Source: Mergibacter septicus | Lineage (GTDB): Bacteria; Pseudomonadota; Gammaproteobacteria; Enterobacterales; Pasteurellaceae | DNA: 64,000 bases | Assembly: GCF_003265225.1 (NCBI RefSeq) | Contig: NZ_CP022013.1 | Location: 529,001-593,000, forward strand | Direction of reading: 5' to 3' | Part shown: positions 30,671 to 42,082 of the stretch, piece after piece | Numbering within the stretch: the stretch's first letter is position 1 | How the letters are laid out: the number at the start of each line of letters is the position of its first letter | The notes under the pieces: generated by a model | Told to the model about the DNA's origin: nothing | Seen by the model: only the letters and a program-made list of their open reading frames with translations | Databases searched by the model: none | Position numbers and translations under genes: made by a program

Positions 30671-30775
30671 AAGAGTTAAGTAGTGTTTTCTAGATAATTT
30701 GCGATGAATTTACAGCTTGTGATACTATCGCCAACATTTTTTATGTTATCACTTCCTAACAGGGATAAAATTAAT

Positions 30776-31354
30776 ATGGCAAAACTTTATTTTTATTACT
30801 CATCGATGAATGCGGGGAAGTCAACTACGCTTTTACAATCTTCTTATAATTATCGTGAACGTGGAATGAATACCTTAGTATATACTGCGGCGATTGATGA
30901 TCGTTATGGCGTTGGGAAAGTTACTTCTCGTATTGGTATTTCTGAAAATGCCTGTTTATTCCATCGAGAAACTGATTTGTTCCAAGAGATTTCTTGCAAT
31001 TTAGAACAAAAAACTTTGCACTGTATTTTAATTGATGAAGCACAATTTTTAACTAAAGAACAGGTATATCAATTAAGTGAAGTAGTCGATAAATTAGATA
31101 TCCCTATATTATGTTATGGTTTACGCACTGATTTTCAGGCAGAGTTATTTGAAGGTAGCCGTTATTTATTAGCTTGGGCAGATCAGTTGGAAGAGTTAAA
31201 AACAATTTGTGCTTGTGGACGAAAAGCAAATTTCGTTTTACGTTTGAATCAACACGGCGAGGTTGTAAAAGATGGCGATCAAATTGAAATAGGCGGAAAT
31301 GATCGTTATTTGTCAGTTTGTCGAAAACATTACAAAGAAAAAATGGGACGTTAA
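30776..31354 (+). CDS. tdk: Thymidine kinase
   Basis: A 192-residue type II thymidine kinase that phosphorylates thymidine for salvage. The P-loop is [13 protein letters not shown], Walker B-like [10 protein letters not shown], and the zinc site combines the Cys pair of ICACG with the late Cys of SVCRKHY; the lasso region follows. An in-frame ATG at 30704 exists, but the ATG at 30776 begins the family sequence [10 protein letters not shown] and has AGGG upstream. It stands alone between divergent dapF and downstream dnaB. Confidence 0.95.
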   Translation: MAKLYFYYSSMNAGKSTTLLQSSYNYRERGMNTLVYTAAIDDRYGVGKVTSRIGISENACLFHRETDLFQEISCNLEQKTLHCILIDEAQFLTKEQVYQLSEVVDKLDIPILCYGLRTDFQAELFEGSRYLLAWADQLEELKTICACGRKANFVLRLNQHGEVVKDGDQIEIGGNDRYLSVCRKHYKEKMGR

Positions 31355-31420
31355 ATTGTTTAAAATTCAAGGCTAGAACATTATTTTCTCCGATAAAGTC
31401 CCTAAATAAGGTAAAATGTT

Positions 31421-31429
31421 TGCTATAAT
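31421..31429 (+). promoter_or_regulatory. Extended -10 promoter for dnaB
   Basis: TGCTATAAT is an exact extended -10 element (TGnTATAAT). The -35 region 17 bp upstream is poor, as is usual for this promoter type. The start near 31436 would give a leader of roughly 47 nt. Confidence 0.6.
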
Positions 31430-31482
31430 ACCAACAATTTTTATTACCGTATTTAACCTATAAAAATAAGAGAAATAACAAA

Positions 31483-32916
31483 ATGGCACAAAAAGACCGC
31501 TTACCAACGGCTAAAAAAGGTGCAAATAAATATAAACCAGACTCAGCCCTTGAGGAAATTAACATTCCACCACATTCATTAGAAGCAGAACAAGCTGTCT
31601 TAGGTGGTATTCTATTAAATAATGAACATTGGGAAAGCATTACCGATCAAGTCGTTGCAGAGGATTTTTATAACCACGCCCATCGTTTAATTTTTCAAGC
31701 CATAGAAGAATTGTTCCGTCATAATAATCCTGTTGATTTAATTACAGTCGATCAATTATTAAAAAATAAAGGGATTATTCAAGAAGTCGGCGGATTTGCT
31801 TATCTCGCCGAGTTATCAAAAAATACCCCAAGTGCTGCCAATATTGTTGCTTATGCAAAAATTGTACGAGAAAAAGCGGTTTTACGGGAATTGATAGCCG
31901 TTGGGAATAAAATTGCTCAAACTGCTTACACACCGAAAGGTCAAGATGTTAAAACGATTTTAGATCAAGCTGAGAGAGATGTTTTTCAAATTGCAGAAAA
32001 ACGCACAACCAATAATAATGAAGGACCAAAAAATGTATTGGGGATTTTAGAAACCACTTTAGCCAAGATAGAGATGTTATCTAACATGAAAGAAAATAGT
32101 GGGATTACAGGCATTTCTACTGGGTTTAGTGATTTAGATAAAAAAACCATGGGGTTACAACCTTCAGATTTAATCATTGTTGCGGCTCGTCCTTCAATGG
32201 GAAAAACGACTTTTGCAATGAACCTTTGTGAAAATGTCGCAATGTCAAGTGAAAAACCCGTACTGATTTTTAGCCTTGAGATGCCTTCTGAACAGATTAT
32301 GATGCGTATGGTTTCATCATTAGCGTTAGTCGAGCAAACTAAAGTGAGAACAGGAAAAATTGACGATGATGAAGCGTGGTCTAGAATTGCAGGTGTCTTT
32401 TCTATGTTTAAAGATAAACCGAATATTTACATTGATGATTCATCGAATTTGACCCCAACAGAAGTACGTTCTCGAGCAAGACGGGTATATCGTGAGAATG
32501 GCGGTTTAAGTATGATTATGGTCGATTACTTACAATTAATGCGAGCACCAGAGTTTGGGGATAATCGTACTTTAGAGATTGCAGAAATATCTCGTTCATT
32601 AAAAGCGTTAGCAAAAGAATTAGAAGTCCCCGTTATTGCTTTATCACAGTTAAACCGTAGTTTAGAACAACGTGCAGATAAACGCCCGATTAATTCAGAT
32701 TTGAGGGAATCAGGCTCCATTGAGCAAGATGCTGATTTAATTATGTTTATTTATCGTGATGAGGTCTATCACGAAAATTCAGAAGATAAAGGGATTGCAG
32801 AAATTATTATTGGAAAGCAGCGGAATGGTCCTATTGGGAAAGTGAAATTAACATTTCGTGGGCAGTTTTCTCGTTTTGATGACTATGCCAATCCAAAGTA
32901 TGACGAAAATTATTAA
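31483..32916 (+). CDS. dnaB: Replicative DNA helicase DnaB
   Basis: A 477-residue hexameric helicase that unwinds DNA at the replication fork. The N-terminal primase-interacting domain (about 30-130; PPHSLEAEQAVLGGILL) joins by a linker to the RecA-like domain with Walker A ARPSMGKTTFA, Walker B LSMIMVDYLQLM, a conserved LSQLNRSLEQR and a late Arg finger region (GKQRNGPIGKV). No intein is inserted. It is followed by alr and pgi in the same order as in Haemophilus influenzae, as I recall it. Confidence 0.97.
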   Translation: MAQKDRLPTAKKGANKYKPDSALEEINIPPHSLEAEQAVLGGILLNNEHWESITDQVVAEDFYNHAHRLIFQAIEELFRHNNPVDLITVDQLLKNKGIIQEVGGFAYLAELSKNTPSAANIVAYAKIVREKAVLRELIAVGNKIAQTAYTPKGQDVKTILDQAERDVFQIAEKRTTNNNEGPKNVLGILETTLAKIEMLSNMKENSGITGISTGFSDLDKKTMGLQPSDLIIVAARPSMGKTTFAMNLCENVAMSSEKPVLIFSLEMPSEQIMMRMVSSLALVEQTKVRTGKIDDDEAWSRIAGVFSMFKDKPNIYIDDSSNLTPTEVRSRARRVYRENGGLSMIMVDYLQLMRAPEFGDNRTLEIAEISRSLKALAKELEVPVIALSQLNRSLEQRADKRPINSDLRESGSIEQDADLIMFIYRDEVYHENSEDKGIAEIIIGKQRNGPIGKVKLTFRGQFSRFDDYANPKYDENY

Positions 32917-32989
32917 AATTACACTATTGTTTAGTGTAAGAAATGAAACGTGGCTTTTTCAGTCGCTAAGATAAAAGAGGTATAGCATA

Positions 32990-35732
<2,743 letters not shown>

Positions 35733-35764
35733 AGATTTATTAATGGGTATCTAGATAATAGAGT

Positions 35765-35797
35765 AAGCTAAACCTAATCTTAAGGTTTAGCTTTTTT
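35765..35797 (+). terminator. Terminator after pgi
   Basis: AAGCTAAACCT and AGGTTTAGCTT (35765-35793) form an 11-bp stem, followed by TTTTAAAC. The T-run favours the pgi direction; msrA converges on it. Confidence 0.8.
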
Positions 35798-35804
35798 AAA
35801 CTTT

Positions 35805-36332
35805 TTATTTCCACCAATCTTCAAATTTAACTTTTGCTTTTGCATATTTAACTGCAACAACCGCATTACAATAAGCATTTTGTGGATTTTGCTTGAAATA
35901 TCCTTGATGGTAGTCTTCAGCAGGATAAAAAGTAGGAGCAAGAGTGATTTTAGTAACAATTTTATTTGCAAAATGGGGTTGTAATTCAGCAATAGTGCGT
36001 TCTGCAATCTCTTTTTGCGTTTCGGTGAGATAGAAAATTTCACTGCGATATTGATCGCCAATATCATTGCCTTGTCGGTTGAGTTGAGTTGGATCGTGAA
36101 GGGCGAAAAAGATATCTAAAATCGTTTGATAACTAATAATCGCAGGATCAAACTCAATTTTGACGGCTTCAGCATGTCCAGTATTAAGTTTACATACATC
36201 AGTGTAACTAGGATTGCTAGTTTTTCCACCAATATAACCTGAAGTTGCTTGCCTTATCCCTTTAATATCGTTGTAAACTGCTTCAATACACCAAAAACAC
36301 CCACCAGCAAGAATAGCCGTTTCCGTTGTCAT
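35805..36332 (-). CDS. msrA: Peptide methionine sulfoxide reductase MsrA
   Basis: A 175-residue enzyme repairing methionine-S-sulfoxide in proteins. The catalytic cysteine is in AGGCFWCIEAVYN, and HAEAVKIEFDP and the DYHQGYFKQNP motif near the C-terminus are family features. No signal peptide and no fused MsrB domain, unlike the MsrAB fusions of some Pasteurellaceae. It stands between pgi and a toxin-antitoxin insertion; before that insertion its upstream neighbour was probably valS. Confidence 0.95.
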   Translation of the reverse strand: MTTETAILAGGCFWCIEAVYNDIKGIRQATSGYIGGKTSNPSYTDVCKLNTGHAEAVKIEFDPAIISYQTILDIFFALHDPTQLNRQGNDIGDQYRSEIFYLTETQKEIAERTIAELQPHFANKIVTKITLAPTFYPAEDYHQGYFKQNPQNAYCNAVVAVKYAKAKVKFEDWWK

Positions 36333-36421
36333 ACTTTTTCCTTATTGTGTTTGCAATTAAAACTGAATTTATCTTTTAACGGAGTTAGTATTAGAATGCA
36401 AGAAAAATTATTTTATTTTAA

Positions 36422-36453
36422 AAATAATAAAAAACGCTTAATCTTAAGAGATT
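36422..36453. repeat. 32-bp direct repeat, copy A, left edge of toxin-antitoxin insertion
   Basis: Identical over 32 bp to 37469-37500, 1,047 bp away. It contains AAACGCTTAATC and the TTAAGA loop. In this copy the second hairpin arm is altered (GATTCAGCG), but read leftward it still forms a stem with one mismatch followed by TTTTTTATTATTT, so it can terminate the toxin transcript. Confidence 0.9.
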
Positions 36454-36580
36454 CAGCGGATGAAGCATAGATAATAGATTGTCTTTTTATTGAAGATTAA
36501 AAATCCTATTTAATAGGCAGAGTTATTTATATTACAACTGTTTTAACATTTTGAATGTAAGATTGAATAAAGTTCGATAA

Positions 36581-37048
36581 TTACAACTTCAACATTAGTG
36601 ACATATCATCAATTGGAGATGGTTGAAAACCATAATGTAAATAGAATTGCTTTGCTTTATTATTCAAAGCATGAACTAGCAATGCCCTTACTCCAATTTG
36701 TTCTGATATGGATTTCGATCTTAACACAACATCTTTGAGTAGTGCAGCACCTAATTTTTTTCCTTGATGTTTTACATCTATGGCTAATCGCCCTAAAACA
36801 ACGACAGGGATAGGTTCTGGCATATTACGTCTTAATGTACTTGATGCAAATTGATGAGTAACCGCCCCTGCTGCTAAAGCATAAAAACCAACAACAATAT
36901 TTTCCTTACAGATCACAAATGTTCTACTTGCTTGGTTTTGTTGATTTTTAAGTGCATTTCGTCTAAGCCATATATTTAATGATTCTTCTCCGCAATCAAA
37001 GAAATCTAGACGATGATTATGCGTTAGTAATTCAGGTGCTGAATACAT
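36581..37048 (-). CDS. GNAT-family acetyltransferase toxin (TacT/AtaT-like)
   Basis: A 155-residue GNAT protein like the TacT, AtaT and ItaT toxins, which acetylate the amino acid on charged tRNAs and stop translation. The acetyl-CoA loop is RLAIDVKHQGKKLGAALL (87-104, with Q95-G96 and L99-G100), and the FYLHYGF segment near 135-141 holds the tyrosine position used in catalysis by this family. HRLDFFDCGEESLNIWLRR is the typical toxin N-terminus. It starts one base after the antitoxin stop. The pair lies between direct repeats, suggesting acquisition. The identity of the target tRNA cannot be predicted. Confidence 0.88.
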   Translation of the reverse strand: MYSAPELLTHNHRLDFFDCGEESLNIWLRRNALKNQQNQASRTFVICKENIVVGFYALAAGAVTHQFASSTLRRNMPEPIPVVVLGRLAIDVKHQGKKLGAALLKDVVLRSKSISEQIGVRALLVHALNNKAKQFYLHYGFQPSPIDDMSLMLKL

Positions 37049-37049
37049 T

Positions 37050-37313
37050 TTATACTTCCCAAGGGGATTTAATAGCCATTAATTTTTCTAATTTAGTATT
37101 AGCGATGTTAGGTTGTTCTAGTACCTCAATAAAACAGTTAAATTTCTCTTCACTTAATTGAAATACTGTTCTCTCTAAAATGACGTTTTGTGCATAGGTA
37201 CAAGCCGCATCTAGCATAAAATCAGAACGTGTTTTGCCTAATAATGCAGCAGCTTGATCGATCAAATCACGTTGCATTGGTTTGGCTCGTAAATTAATTG
37301 CAGCGGTACGCAT
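37050..37313 (-). CDS. DUF1778 antitoxin (TacA-like, ribbon-helix-helix)
   Basis: An 87-residue DUF1778 protein. The N-terminal ribbon-helix-helix (RTAAINLRAKPMQRDLIDQA, then ALLGKTRSDFMLDAACTYA) binds DNA. The C-terminal tail (VFQLSEEKFNCFIEVLEQP) wraps and inhibits the acetyltransferase in known complexes. The frame opens at 37325, but the ATG at 37313 follows GGAG at the right distance. The antitoxin precedes the toxin, the usual order, and a strong promoter with dyad sequence lies about 40 bp upstream, consistent with autoregulation. Confidence 0.9.
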   Translation of the reverse strand: MRTAAINLRAKPMQRDLIDQAAALLGKTRSDFMLDAACTYAQNVILERTVFQLSEEKFNCFIEVLEQPNIANTKLEKLMAIKSPWEV

Positions 37314-37353
37314 AATTATCTCCATATCTTATTTATCTTATAATCTATTAGAA

Positions 37354-37382
37354 AGTATAGTGTATAGCTATTGTATATGCAA
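37354..37382 (-). promoter_or_regulatory. Promoter of the toxin-antitoxin pair with dyad sequence
   Basis: On the minus strand TTGCAT (37382-37377) and TATACT (37359-37354) are separated by exactly 17 bp. The spacer contains overlapping TATAG/CTATA dyads (for example ATAGTGTATAGCTAT on the plus strand), suitable as sites for the ribbon-helix-helix antitoxin. Confidence 0.68.
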
Positions 37383-37468
37383 TCAGAATTTGGGATGCTG
37401 TAATGTTACCGTATATTATTGTTAAGTTTAGATAAGGAGAAAAAGGTATTATAGCTAAAACAAAGGAT

Positions 37469-37500
37469 AAATAATAAAAAACGCTTAATCTTAAGAGATT
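37469..37500. repeat. 32-bp direct repeat, copy B, with the intact valS terminator
   Basis: Identical to 36422-36453. Here the hairpin is complete: AAACGCTTAATC (37479-37490) pairs over 12 bp with GATTAAGCGTTT (37497-37508) around TTAAGA. Read leftward, as for valS, it is followed by TTTATTATTT, a good intrinsic terminator 24 bp past the valS stop. Confidence 0.9.
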
Positions 37501-37531
37501 AAGCGTTTGATTTTATAGGGAATGGGTATTT

Positions 37532-40390
37532 TTATAATGTTTCAATGCGAGCATATTGATTACGCAATTTATCTAAACCTGCTTGATAGTCTTGCATTTT
37601 TTCCCGTTCTTTGGCAATGACCGTTTCTGGTGCTTTAGCGACAAAGTTTTCATTGCTTAATTTGTTTTCAATACGTTTGATTTCTGCAATTAGTTTTTCA
37701 CTTTCTTTTTGCAAACGGGCTAGTTCTGCTTGTTTATCAATCAAACCCGCCATTGGGATTAATAGTTCAGCATTGTCGAGTAATTTGGTTACTGCTAATG
37801 GAGCCTCTTCATCGTTAGTAAGCAGTGTAATACGCTCTAATTTAGCCATTGCTTGAATTAATGTACGATTTTGCTCTAGTGTCATTTTATTTTCATCGCT
37901 AATACTACGTAGTAATACTTCTAAGCCTTTGCTTGGTGCGATGTTCATTTCAGCACGAACATTACGAACATTAATAATTAGCTCTTTAATCCAGTTAAGC
38001 TGTTTTAATGCTGTATCGTCAGACAATGTTGGATCAAATTTCGGGAAAGGTTCAAGCATAATTGTTGCTGTATTTTTTCCAACTAAAGTTTTTACCCGCT
38101 GCCAAATTTCTTCAGTGATAAATGGAATAATTGGGTGAGCAAGGCGTAAAATCCCTTCTAATACTGTAATAAGAGTGTGACGAGTACCACGTTGTTCAGT
38201 TTCATTACCCTGTGCTAAGACTGGTTTAGTTAATTCTAAATACCAATCACAGAATTGATTCCAGATAAATTCGTAAAGTGTGGTAGCAGCAATATCAAAA
38301 CGATATTGATCTAAAGCTTGACGGAAAGCTTTTACTGTATTGTTATATTCAGCTAAGATCCAACGATCTGCTAGAGATAACGTCATTTCTTGATTGTCGC
38401 CAAAACCACAATCGTGATTTTCTGTATTCATTAAGACGAAACGACTAGCATTCCAAAGTTTATTACAGAAGTTACGATAACCTTCAAGGCGTTTCATATC
38501 CCAGTTAATATCTCGACCAGTTGAGGCGAGAGCGGCTAAGGTAAAGCGTAATGCATCGGTGCCGTGTGCTGTAATACCTTGTGGAAATTCTTTACGAGTT
38601 GCTTTTTCAATTTTAGCTGCTAATTGAGGTTGCATCATATTACCAGTACGTTTAGCCACTAAGCTTTCTAAGTCAATACCATCAATCATATCTAAAGGAT
38701 CGATTACATTCCCTTTTGATTTAGACATTTTGGCACCGTTTTCATCACGGATTAAGCCTGTTACGTAAACGTTTTTAAATGGTACCTGTGGTTTGCCGTT
38801 TTCATCTTTGATGAAATGCATGGTAAACATAATCATACGAGCAACCCAGAAGAAAATAATATCGAAACCTGTGATTAATACATCGGTTGGGTGGAACATT
38901 TTTAGATCTTTCGTTTGTTGTGGCCAACCTAAAGTTGAGAATGTCCATAAGCCCGATGAGAACCAAGTATCAAGCACATCTTCATCTTGGGTTAAGGTTA
39001 TATCATCTGCTAATTGGTATTTTGAACGAACTTCATTTTCATCACGTGCAACATAAACGTTACCCTGTTCGTCATACCATGCAGGGATACGATGCCCCCA
39101 CCATAACTGGCGAGAAATACACCAATCTTGAATATCCCGCATCCAAGAGAAGTAGAGGTTTTCATATTGTTTTGGAACAAATTTAATTTCACCTTCTTCC
39201 ACAGCTCGAATAGCTTCTTTAGCGAGAGGAGCAACACTTACATACCATTGATCGGTCAGCATTGGCTCAATTGGTACTCCACCACGATCACCATAAGGTA
39301 CTTTTAAGTCATGGGGTTTGATTTCTTCTAATAAACCAAGTTGTTCAAAATCAGCTACAATTTTTTTACGTGCAGCAAAGCGTTCTAGCCCTTGATAATC
39401 TTCAGGAATGATTGCTTGATAATCTGGGTGTAATTTGCCATCAAAAGTAAGTACTTCAGCTTGATCACGAATATCTGCATTTAAGGTAAATACATTTACC
39501 ATCGGCAAGTGGTGGCGTTTTCCTACTTCATAGTCATTAAAATCGTGAGCTGGGGTAATTTTTACCACACCAGTTCCAAATTCTTTTTCGACATAGTCAT
39601 CGGCGATGATCGGAATTTCACGATTAACGAGTGGTAAGAGAACTGTTTTACCAATTAAATTTTGATAGCGTTCATCTTCTGGATGAACCGCAACAGCAGT
39701 ATCTCCAAGCATAGTTTCAGGACGAGTTGTGGCAACAACTAAATAATCTAAACCTTCAGCCGTTTTTACACCATTAGCAAGTGGATAGCGAAAGTGCCAT
39801 AAACTACCTTTAGATTCTTTATTTTCAACTTCTAAATCAGAAATTGCGGTGTGAAGTTTTGGATCCCAGTTTACTAGGCGTTTTCCTCGATAAATTAAGC
39901 CTTCTTCGTATAAACGGACAAATACTTCTTTTACTGCATCAGATAAGCCTTCATCCATAGTGAAACGTTCACGTTCCCAATCAACCGAGTTACCTAAACG
40001 TCTCATTTGTTGATTGATTGTACCACCTGATTCCGCTTTCCATTGCCAGATTTTATTAATAAAGTTTTCACGTCCATAATCATGTCGTGTTTTGCCTTCT
40101 TCTGCGGCAATTTTCCGCTCGACCACCATTTGAGTAGCGATACCAGCGTGATCTGTACCTGTTTGCCAAAGCGTGTTGTCGCCTTGCATACGGTGATAAC
40201 GGATCAAGGTATCCATTAATGTTTGTTGGAAGGCATGCCCCATATGTAAACTACCTGTAACATTAGGAGGTGGAATCGCAATGCTATAACTTGGTGCATT
40301 TTCATTTTCGGAAGGTTTAAAGTAGCCTTTTTCTTCCCAAATTTGGTAAAGGCGTTGTTCAATATTTTGTGGATTATAAGTTTTTTCCAT
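37532..40390 (-). CDS. valS: Valyl-tRNA synthetase
   Basis: A 952-residue class Ia synthetase charging tRNA-Val. The HIGH-type motif is GSLHMGHAF near residue 45, and the KMSKS motif is [14 protein letters not shown]. The editing (CP1) domain between them includes [17 protein letters not shown]. The C-terminus ends in the coiled-coil arm ([19 protein letters not shown] and onwards) characteristic of ValRS. Length is normal. holC precedes it by 36 bp on the same strand, as in other gammaproteobacteria. Confidence 0.97.
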   Translation of the reverse strand: MEKTYNPQNIEQRLYQIWEEKGYFKPSENENAPSYSIAIPPPNVTGSLHMGHAFQQTLMDTLIRYHRMQGDNTLWQTGTDHAGIATQMVVERKIAAEEGKTRHDYGRENFINKIWQWKAESGGTINQQMRRLGNSVDWERERFTMDEGLSDAVKEVFVRLYEEGLIYRGKRLVNWDPKLHTAISDLEVENKESKGSLWHFRYPLANGVKTAEGLDYLVVATTRPETMLGDTAVAVHPEDERYQNLIGKTVLLPLVNREIPIIADDYVEKEFGTGVVKITPAHDFNDYEVGKRHHLPMVNVFTLNADIRDQAEVLTFDGKLHPDYQAIIPEDYQGLERFAARKKIVADFEQLGLLEEIKPHDLKVPYGDRGGVPIEPMLTDQWYVSVAPLAKEAIRAVEEGEIKFVPKQYENLYFSWMRDIQDWCISRQLWWGHRIPAWYDEQGNVYVARDENEVRSKYQLADDITLTQDEDVLDTWFSSGLWTFSTLGWPQQTKDLKMFHPTDVLITGFDIIFFWVARMIMFTMHFIKDENGKPQVPFKNVYVTGLIRDENGAKMSKSKGNVIDPLDMIDGIDLESLVAKRTGNMMQPQLAAKIEKATRKEFPQGITAHGTDALRFTLAALASTGRDINWDMKRLEGYRNFCNKLWNASRFVLMNTENHDCGFGDNQEMTLSLADRWILAEYNNTVKAFRQALDQYRFDIAATTLYEFIWNQFCDWYLELTKPVLAQGNETEQRGTRHTLITVLEGILRLAHPIIPFITEEIWQRVKTLVGKNTATIMLEPFPKFDPTLSDDTALKQLNWIKELIINVRNVRAEMNIAPSKGLEVLLRSISDENKMTLEQNRTLIQAMAKLERITLLTNDEEAPLAVTKLLDNAELLIPMAGLIDKQAELARLQKESEKLIAEIKRIENKLSNENFVAKAPETVIAKEREKMQDYQAGLDKLRNQYARIETL

Positions 40391-40426
40391 AGTATTTAAC
40401 TTGTAATGTAAAACGAAAGTGAATAG

Positions 40427-40873
40427 TTATGCTTGTTCGGTTTTCATTTCAAAACCTAAAGCACGATATTGTTTATAACGTTCACGTGCGAGTATTTTTT
40501 TCTGTTCATCGCTAGCAACAAAATCAATGACTTGATGAAATAAATAGACAAAATCAGGCACAGTTTGCTGTAAATTAATCAGAATATCTCGTTGCTGTGA
40601 GTTACGCTTACCTACCCAACAGATTTCTACTGGCGTCCCTGCATAGCCAGTCAGTTCCCCCGAAAGGTTGTGAGGCACGAATTGATCGGGATGACGTTGC
40701 CATAGTGCATCATCAAGGCGAAAAGCTTGCTGTTCATCTTCACAAGCGAGTAGTACTTTTTTACCTAAACGCCACGCTTGTGCCGCTAAATCACAGGCGA
40801 GAGCTTCATCTGCAGTAAGTTGGTTTAGCGTATTATTTTGTTGAAGTAGGTAAAAAAGTGCTTGTTTTGCCAT
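40427..40873 (-). CDS. holC: DNA polymerase III chi subunit
   Basis: A 148-residue clamp-loader accessory protein that binds psi and links the holoenzyme to single-strand-binding protein. The family pattern is visible in QALFYLLQQN at the N-terminus, ACDLAAQAWRLGKKVLLACEDE, the FRLDDALWQRHPDQFVPHNL segment and KRYKQYRALGFEMKTEQA at the end. It sits directly before valS, the normal partner. pepA, which often precedes holC, is absent here; recR is next instead. Confidence 0.93.
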   Translation of the reverse strand: MAKQALFYLLQQNNTLNQLTADEALACDLAAQAWRLGKKVLLACEDEQQAFRLDDALWQRHPDQFVPHNLSGELTGYAGTPVEICWVGKRNSQQRDILINLQQTVPDFVYLFHQVIDFVASDEQKKILARERYKQYRALGFEMKTEQA

Positions 40874-41010
40874 GGTTTTCTTTAAAAATTGAGTTTGCTA
40901 GCTATCATCAATGATTGCAAAATGAAAGATTAATTCTATCTAAAAAATACCATAAGATAAAGTAACCGTCTTATTAAGCCTTGGTCGTATAAAAGTGGTT
41001 TTGATAGAGA

Positions 41011-41622
41011 TTAATCTTCTCCTGACATTTCACGCCGCCCAATAAAAGAGTGAATAAGTGTCGTACCATCAACCATATCTAATTCACCACCGACAGGAAT
41101 ACCGTGGGCAATACGGCTCACTTTAATGCCTTGCATTTGGCAGAGGTTAGCAATGTAATTTGCAGTTGCATCACCTTCAATTGTCGGATTTGTCGCTAAA
41201 ATTACTTCATTAAAGTGTTCTGTTTGCAAATAATGATTAAGTTGATCTAATCCAATTTCTCTAGGCCCTATACCATCAAGTGGCGATAGATGCCCCATTA
41301 AGACAAAGTAGCGACCAGAAAATTGCCCTGTTTGTTCAATGGCTTGAATATCGGCAGGTTGTTCAACGATACACAGTTGTTTATTATTTTGACGGCGAGG
41401 ATTATTGCAGATGGTACAAATATCTTCCTCGGTAAAAGTACGGCAGTATTGACAATGCCCAATTTGTGACATTGCTGCAGTTAAAGCTTGGGCTAATGCC
41501 ATACCCCCACTTCGATCACGTTGTAATAGGTGATATGCCATTCGTTGTGCTGATTTAGGACCAACACCGGGTAAGCAACGAAGGCTTTCCATTAATTGTT
41601 CAAGTAAAGGACTCGTTTGCAT
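41011..41622 (-). CDS. recR: Recombination protein RecR
   Basis: A 203-residue protein that with RecO and RecF loads RecA on gaps. An N-terminal helix-hairpin-helix ([20 protein letters not shown]) precedes a Cys4 zinc finger ([16 protein letters not shown]) and a TOPRIM domain beginning at [14 protein letters not shown]. Length is typical. It follows ybaB by 43 bp in the apt-dnaX-ybaB-recR series. Confidence 0.96.
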   Translation of the reverse strand: MQTSPLLEQLMESLRCLPGVGPKSAQRMAYHLLQRDRSGGMALAQALTAAMSQIGHCQYCRTFTEEDICTICNNPRRQNNKQLCIVEQPADIQAIEQTGQFSGRYFVLMGHLSPLDGIGPREIGLDQLNHYLQTEHFNEVILATNPTIEGDATANYIANLCQMQGIKVSRIAHGIPVGGELDMVDGTTLIHSFIGRREMSGED

Positions 41623-41665
41623 AGTGAGATCTTAAAAGGGCGTAAATTTACGCCCAGATTGTTGA

Positions 41666-41995
41666 TTAGAATGGCATTTTGAAACCGGGAGGTAACTGCA
41701 TACCTGCAGTGACAGAAGACATTTTTTCTTGTTGCATTTCGTTTGCACGACGTACCGCATCATTAAAAGCAGCGGCAATTAAGTCTTCTAACATTTCTTT
41801 ATCATCTTCAAGTAAAGAAGGATCAATTTCAACACGGCGACAGTTGTGTGCACCATTAACAGTAACTTTGACTAAACCTGCACCAGATTCTCCAGTTACC
41901 TCTAACTGTGCAATTTCTTCTTGCATTTTTTGCATACGTTCTTGCATTTGTTGGGCTTGTTTCATTAAGCCACCTAAGCCACCTTTTCCAAACAT
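41666..41995 (-). CDS. ybaB: YbaB/EbfC nucleoid-associated protein
   Basis: A 109-residue DNA-binding dimer of the EbfC family. The N-terminus ([21 protein letters not shown]) is the family helix, and [23 protein letters not shown] is the core. Length is typical. It lies between dnaX and recR, its conserved position in many bacteria. Confidence 0.95.
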   Translation of the reverse strand: MFGKGGLGGLMKQAQQMQERMQKMQEEIAQLEVTGESGAGLVKVTVNGAHNCRRVEIDPSLLEDDKEMLEDLIAAAFNDAVRRANEMQQEKMSSVTAGMQLPPGFKMPF

Positions 41996-42082
41996 AAATT
42001 TTCCTATTGTTAAAACGAATGTAAGAGTTAAAGTTTAAAGTAAAGTTGGCATTTTAACTGAAAAGCTTTAGCTTGAAAACAG

